From NCBI GenBank assembly GCA_963921825.1, contig OY997589.1, positions 51,206,546 to 51,270,545 on the forward strand: 64,000 nucleotides of DNA, read 5' to 3'. The stretch comes from Erodium maritimum (taxonomy: Eukaryota; Streptophyta; Magnoliopsida; Geraniales; Geraniaceae). Positions 59,372-64,000 of the stretch are shown here, piece by piece. A program made the translations under genes and the position numbers. The notes under the pieces are model-generated. The model did not search any database, was not told the origin of the DNA, and saw only the letters and a program-made list of their open reading frames with translations. Numbering within the stretch: position 1 is the stretch's first letter; every line of letters begins with the position of its first letter.

Positions 59372-59540
59372 GCTGGCGAGGAGGAGGCGGGGAGCTGGCG
59401 AGAAGGGCTCCGGCGAGATGGAGAGACGTTGGCGTTCTCGCCAACAGATCTCGCTGGCGAGTTTGACTTGAACTGTCTCAGGCGGCGTGCCGGCCGTTGG
59501 CAACCCACTCGCTGGCGACACGTGGCGTGGTCGCTGGCAG
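59372..59540. repeat. Left subterminal CTGGCGAG cluster
   Basis: CTGGCGAG-like words or complements lie at about 59372, 59394, 59410, 59435, 59452, 59509 and 59531, in both orientations. A matching cluster is at 61585-61712. Confidence 0.6.
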
Positions 59541-59578
59541 CAAAAGTTAATACCATTTTCACTTTCCCCCTATAAATA
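59517..59578 (+). promoter_or_regulatory. G-box plus TATA promoter, first gene of member 3
   Basis: GACACGTGGC (core 59519-59524) lies 47 bp before TATAAATA (59571-59578), and the ATG follows at 59658. Confidence 0.6.
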
Positions 59579-59657
59579 ACAATCCCCAAACTCAATTTTC
59601 ACACACCTTCAAATTTTTTCTCCTTCTACTATACTTCCATAGTTTCCAATTGTCGCT

Positions 59658-60644
59658 ATGTCTTTCGATCTCAACGAGTGAGTTCTCAACTATAGGTCGG
59701 TGACGGATGAAGCGTTGTCCCAAGAGTTCTTGGACCCGAGCTTTTCCCCCAACCCGACCGTCCTATCCTCTCCAACTATTTCCGAGCCCACCGACGTCCG
59801 TCCGTCTGTCCGTTAAAGGCCAAAGCAAAGCGTGTGTTGTGGACCGCCGACGAGGACTGCAGGTTAGTTCGAGCTTGGATGCACCACTCGTACGACTTAG
59901 TGCACGGCAACCAGAAGCATAATCTGAAGTACTTGGGGGCCATTGCTGAGGAAATGTCTGGGACTCGGCCCGGATGATCTGGTGAGGTCGTCTAAGCAGT
60001 GCAAAGACCATTGGGCGCAGACGAATACCAGAGTGACGTTCTTCCAAGGGCTGTTTGTGAAGGCCTACAAGGACTACAAGAGCGGCCGGTTGGACGCGGA
60101 AATCATGAGTTTGACCGATGAGCAATACCTAAAGGCTTGTGGTCATCCATTCACAGTGAAACACTGTTTAGATCTTGTCAAAGGTGAACACAAGTGGGAT
60201 TCCGCTTACTTTTCCGTTAACACGCCCGCTGTACCGACACCGGTTACGCAGTTCGATGTCAAAGATTCTTCCGACTCGGGGAAGCGCACTTGTGAAGACA
60301 CGCCGGGCTTTGAGGACAGTCAGCAGACGACGGGTGCTAATACAGACGGTCAACCCCAGTACAAGAGGCCTATGGGCTGCAAGGCTGCCAAGGCTGCAAG
60401 GCTCAGAGGTAAGGGCTCTGCATCATCCTCTAAGGAAGCGGTTGCCGATCGTGTCGAGAGGGCCCATATAGCGGCCAAAGAAGCAAGCCAAGCCAGGACC
60501 ATTTAGAAGGCTGCACAGCTGAAGCTGATGGCATACCAGCAGTGGGTGGAAGCTGAAGCAAGGGACACTTCGGGCATGGATCCCGAGCAGCTCGAGGCCC
60601 ACATGACGTAGCTTAGGATTTTGCGCAATCTGATGAACCAGTGA
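59658..60644 (+). pseudogene. Myb/SANT NAM-associated ('GST T3-like') gene, mutated
   Basis: It starts MSFDLNE, then a stop at about 59679, and a second stop near 59814. The SANT-like region reads VLWTADEDCRLVRAWMHHSYD...GAIAEEMSGTRP. A single-base shift near 59970 moves on to DDLVRSSKQCKDHWAQTNTRVTFF (cited in part) and FTVKHCLDLVKGEHKWD, the conserved block of the family. The basic RPMGCKAAKAARLRGKG motif and a C-terminal helix (AAQLKLMAYQQWVEAEA) follow, with stops at about 60504 and 60609 and a final stop at 60642-60644. It matches member 2 in domain order. Inactive copy. Confidence 0.72.
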
Positions 60645-60916
60645 CGCCGCTGTTTATTTAACGTACTTGTGTTTTTTTTGAAGTTGTAATTCCAGTTTCT
60701 TTAATGAATTGTTTTATGTTTTATGTTTTGGTAATTTTTTTAAAATGTTTTTACAAAACTGTTGTATGTTTCGATAACCAATTGGTGGTTTTTCAATTTG
60801 GTCAAACAAGTAGTTTTTTTTTCATTATGAATTGTAGGTTTATTGGGATGTGTGCCATTAATGCCACCACCACCACAAAAAGACCAAAATGCCCCTTTGT
60901 GGCCGGCGGCTTGGGC
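60645..60916 (+). other. Inter-gene region inside member 3
   Basis: AT-rich 3' flank of the first gene and upstream region of the second. No further motif supported. Confidence 0.4.
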
Positions 60917-60925
60917 TATAAATAG
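60917..60925 (+). promoter_or_regulatory. TATA box of the second gene of member 3
   Basis: TATAAATAG lies 109 bp before the ATG at 61026 and is followed by a CT-rich leader. No G-box is seen here. Confidence 0.55.
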
Positions 60926-61025
60926 CACCCTCTCCTCCTTCATTCTTCACACCTCTTCTCCCAATTCTCTCTCTATCTCCCAAACTTTTGTTCTTCCTTA
61001 TTTCCTCCCCTTCTTTGAGGCACCA

Positions 61026-61414
61026 ATGGCCAGCGTAGCTTCATACCCGTGGACCAACGAGGAAGAGATGGTGCTGGTCCTATGTTTGCTACAGAACGCC
61101 TGGCCGGGCCCAAATCATAGGTACTGGCCGCTAGTCTACGCCAATTTTGTCCACGGTGCTCCGACCAATTCCTCGCCGAGAACCCAAAAGCAGTGTCGAG
61201 ACCACTGGCAGGATCTCGCCAGGAAAATCCACCGTTATGAACTGTGCTACCGTGTAGTAGTTCATAACGCCCTGCTGGGAAGTACCGAGAATTACCATCG
61301 CTCTCAAGCAGCCGCTGAGCACCACAGGGCCCATGGCAACCATTTCACGAAGCTGTTTCTGTAGGAGATCGTTCGAGACCATCCCAAATTCCTGCAGTAC
61401 GTTCGCGAGCTGTA
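61026..61414 (+). pseudogene. Small SANT/trihelix-type gene, one in-frame stop
   Basis: It starts MASVASYPWTNEEEMVLVLC, with a SANT-like helix pattern (WTNEEE...W...YWPLVYANF...RTQKQCRDHWQDLARKI) and then FTKLFL. A TAG at 61362-61364 is followed by EIVRDHPKFLQYVREL to TAG 61412-61414. The total is 129 codons counting the inner stop. It is related in plan to the first gene but diverged, so I infer an ancient duplication or the remains of a different SANT gene. DNA binding is inferred only from the fold pattern. Confidence 0.6.
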
Positions 61415-61584
61415 GATCGTGATCGTGTAATAAAATTAGATTTCGTCTAATTATGTTTTAAATTACCATCTGCGTGCTAAATTATGTTTTAATTATCGTC
61501 TGTGTGCTATATGTATAATTATAATAAAGTTGTGGGTTTGAGTAACAATTTTTGTTTTTTTTTTATAATTGCTTTTTCCCCATC

Positions 61585-61712
61585 TCGCCGGTGGCTCCTC
61601 GCCAGCAACAGAACCCCACTGCAGACCTCGCTGGCGGTGAGCTGGTGAGATGATTTAAAACACATATTTTAAACCATCTCCCCGGCGCCATCTCGCCGGC
61701 AGCCGGCGAGAT
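61585..61712. repeat. Right subterminal CTGGCGAG/CTCGCCGG cluster
   Basis: CTCGCCGG, CTCGCCAGC, CTCGCTGGCGG and a near-perfect hairpin ATCTCGCCGGCAGCCGGCGA lie at 61585-61710, mirroring the left end of the element. Confidence 0.6.
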
Positions 61713-61902
61713 GGTTGTGGATGCTCTTAAGTGTATTTCACAGTAGTAAAAATCAAATAGGGAACTAGATTGTGATACTAACTAGATGCTGAATTGATTT
61801 TTTTAGTGATTTTATTAAATTTAGATTTTTAACAGTAAATATTATATAAAACTGAAATTAATTTGATAAATATAATATCAGCTAATGCATATAGTCATGA
61901 TC

Positions 61903-62170
61903 TCAGTGCATGATATTAGCTAAAGTATATTTACTCCAAACACGAGCGGGAAGGGAAATAATGTGCCACCGGACTTGAAGGACTCCGAAAGCCAGTGCAA
62001 TATCTTTCCAAGCACCTTCTTGGACTTTAGCAAACAATTTGTCTTTGCGAGTATAGGGATGCTGAATAGACTTCACGAACCAAATCCATGATGGGTAAAT
62101 GACGTCCATCAAATAATAAGGTCGTAACGATGGTCGTTGATCTCGTACTTCACATAAAACTTGACGTCAT
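61903..62170 (-). pseudogene. PIF/Harbinger transposase remnant (second)
   Basis: The minus strand reads a decayed VNDHRYDL, then MDVIYPSWIWFVKSIQHP, KLFAKVQEGAWKDIALAFGVLQ (in part) and VRWHIISLPARVWS. These are the D-x-IYP and FGVLQ-x-R/W blocks of plant Harbinger DDE transposases. It lies 177 bp beyond the right TTA of member 3, so it belongs to a different, probably older, insertion. Cut off at about 62170 by Gypsy LTR sequence. Confidence 0.78.
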
Positions 62171-63647
62171 GTAGGTTTAAAGCGCAAAAACGGGACACGG
62201 CAATTGCACAAGTCGCCAAGTAGCAACCGGAAGTAAATTTCGGGATATCGAGCCCAAGAGAGCAATAGACAATCATTGCTATTTAAAGTTCGTAACTAAG
62301 CTGTTTCGGTAAAAATCTAGTTTTTAGTTTTGAAAATAATCCTACAACGACTGAAAAATAAACAAAGAAAATATAGAATTTAGTAGAGAGTTTTCTTAAC
62401 TTGAATCAAGTGAAGAGAAATCAAGGGCATGAGTTCATCGAGTTCATTCCATAAAATTTAACACGTTCGATTGTTGCGATGTCAACTTATTTTAGAGGCA
62501 ACGAGTTATCTCGACTCTAGTTCTAACTTCTTTAAACGATTCGGACCGTAATGAAATCTAACTACCGAGTTCTTTTGACTCTCGATGTATGAAGACCCAA
62601 AGCATTAAGCTCTATGACAACTTCTAGCTTTCGACAAAACAAGTCTATGGCTATTGCAATTGTATTAACCCCGCTAGTTCTAGATAGGATTTAAATCCAA
62701 CCTATGATTGATTTTTGACTAATTAGAATCCGCCTCTTTCAAGTGCTAGATCCTAATTTGAAACAATTACCAAGCATACACGGGAAGTAAAGCATTACAC
62801 ACAAATCAATCATAGATATTAATACAAATCAACAATTTGCACAATCGAAGCATCCAATATATAGAAATCCATATATATTACTAGAGCTTCGTGATTCGTT
62901 GCTCTATTTAGTTCTCCTTGATAATCGATTTATTCGGTCGTCGGGTTGATTGAACTAGGCGTAGCTGAGTAGATTCGACATTTATTTAGAGTCCTCTCAT
63001 GCTTGTGTAGTATCAGAGTATTGTGATTCAATACTTTATTTAGTTCTACTTGATTTTCGGCGCTCATCGTTATTGATGGCATTCGAGAATTAAGAAGGGA
63101 ACTAGACGTAGCAGAGTCAATTCGCCAAGTGGTGTAGCTATCTTTACTTATGGTAGTTGGTAGCGAGAGTGACATGCATTCGTTTTCGTTATCTCTCGTT
63201 CGATGATTGATCGAGTTTCGCGCAAGATCATAGAACTACACTGTATTTTATTGCTTTCCGATGATTGGTGGTTCGCATATCGGTCCGGGAAATGGTCTTG
63301 TTCCCTCTCCCCATGACTAGTATGTAGTTGATTTGTTGATACCACATACATAGGAACTTAAGTGTTCTAAGACCATAAGGAAAGTATTATTTGATTTCAC
63401 CCTCGTTAACCAAACCATGCGTTAATTGGAATTCATATTTACTTATACCCGTGATCGGCTCTTTGTGTGAATCGAAAGTTATGTGTGTTAGGTGGTAGCT
63501 TGTATATATATTTATTTATTTTCTAAAATTTAAACAATTATTTACCTTTCTGCTTTTATTTTTCCTTTCGGGGATAGGAAGTGACAACTCACGTCCCCAG
63601 GTTTTAGCAAAATACTAGTGATACCTCTACTCCCTGTGGGATCGACC
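62165..63647. repeat. Gypsy-type LTR fragments
   Basis: On the minus strand, ATTGCTCTCTTGGGCTCGAT at about 62273-62254 and GGCGACTTGTGC resemble the 3' end of Tat/Athila-like LTRs. On the plus strand, CTCCCTGTGGGATCGACC at 63630-63647 gives the same kind of signal. The two ends face opposite ways, so at least two fragments are present. Inside, blocks at about 62885-62985 and 63020-63125 (TTTAGTTCTMCTTGAT ... CGTAGCWGAGT) are a diverged direct repeat. Borders between fragments were not resolved. Confidence 0.45.
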
Positions 63648-64000
63648 AGTTGGGTCTCGAGGTAGGGTTGGAGATGAAACAACTCGCGGCGGAAATCAAT
63701 GAAAACCAAGATACGATTAAAACCATGAAACAACTAACAAAGAATGGATTCACAAGAGAAAAAATCAGCACTAGTTCTTACCAAAACAAGAACACCAGGT
63801 AACGAATGATTGACTTGAATCTCCAAGACGCCTACGTATCCACATGGGAATCAAAACCACGTAGTTCTTCTCGTTGAGGACTCAAGAACACAAAATTGGA
63901 GGTGGGAGCTTGCCAAACCCGAAATTGCAAGGGAAGGGGGAGAGAAGTTGTGTTTCCTATTCTTATCTTGTGTTTGTTATGTTGATAAAAGATGACTTAA
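63648..64000 (-). repeat. Third Copia A-family LTR, cut by the window end
   Basis: From AGTTGGGTCTCGAGGTAGGG onward the sequence follows the Copia A LTR with a moderate number of changes, in the same orientation as the full-length copy. It has inserted into Gypsy LTR sequence. Whether an element or a solo LTR follows lies outside the window. Confidence 0.85.

Larger units (their letters stand above)
59344..61726 (+). mobile_element. Harbinger-like element with TTA duplication carrying two SANT-type genes (member 3)
   Basis: The 2383-bp element is flanked by TTA at 59341-59343 and 61727-61729. Inverted ends are GAGCACCCACAGTCG on the left and, read inward, GAGCATCCACAACCA on the right. Both subterminal regions hold clusters of CTGGCGAG or its complement, a candidate transposase-binding repeat. 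It carries two + strand genes, each with its own TATA box, and no transposase. Confidence 0.82.

Noticed and set aside
1..64000. CRISPR arrays, bacterial operons, viral genomes
   Set aside because: None seen; the window is plant nuclear DNA throughout.

Overview
This is nuclear DNA of a flowering plant, most likely a eudicot. The evidence is intron-rich genes with GT-AG borders, genes of plant-type families, and a dense mix of plant LTR retrotransposons, LINEs and DNA transposons. I cannot name the species. Three host genes look functional: the 3' part of a DNA-3-methyladenine glycosylase I gene (1-1098, +), a complete 15-exon cytosolic NADP-isocitrate dehydrogenase gene (20402-23939, -; 415 codons), and a complete Rxt3-domain gene resembling Arabidopsis HDC1 (coding 41473-48511, +; 713 codons). 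A fourth host gene, a START lipid-binding-domain gene (about 49550-55427, +), is broken by two LINE insertions. I read exon borders by eye; they keep frame throughout the two complete genes.

The rest is nested mobile DNA. From about 5030 to 19565 an L1-type LINE is split twice by one Copia family: a full-length insertion (5943-14401, 5-bp duplication ATAAA) with nearly identical 1687-bp LTRs but ruined coding, and a solo LTR (17432-19093). A third LTR of that family enters at the window end (63648). A second, short-LTR Copia element (33826-38439, duplication GACTC) lies on the minus strand. LINE-type elements also occur at 3583-4930 (15-bp duplication), 32706-33000, 49896-50262, 50633-55370 (ORF2 open apart from one stop) and 56217-59097 (17-bp duplication; carries only an RRM-type ORF1). 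Gypsy-type LTR remnants lie at 39339-40670 and 62165-63647, and a hAT transposase relic interrupted by a foldback MITE at 27211-29676.

The most unusual part is a set of related small DNA transposons bounded by TTA duplications and GAGCA-type inverted ends. Members are at 24153-26433 and 59344-61726, with a one-ended relative at 1779. Each carries a Myb/SANT (trihelix-like) gene of the type often annotated in plants as 'glutathione S-transferase T3-like' or NAM-associated, with a G-box plus TATA promoter, but no transposase. PIF/Harbinger transposase remnants lie separately at 31655-32006 and 61903-62170. A foldback element at 55575-55961 holds about 96 bp homologous to the inside of that same gene family. 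All copies seen here are mutated.

The three intact host genes are not functionally linked. They are separated by repeat-rich spacers in which newer elements lie inside older ones.
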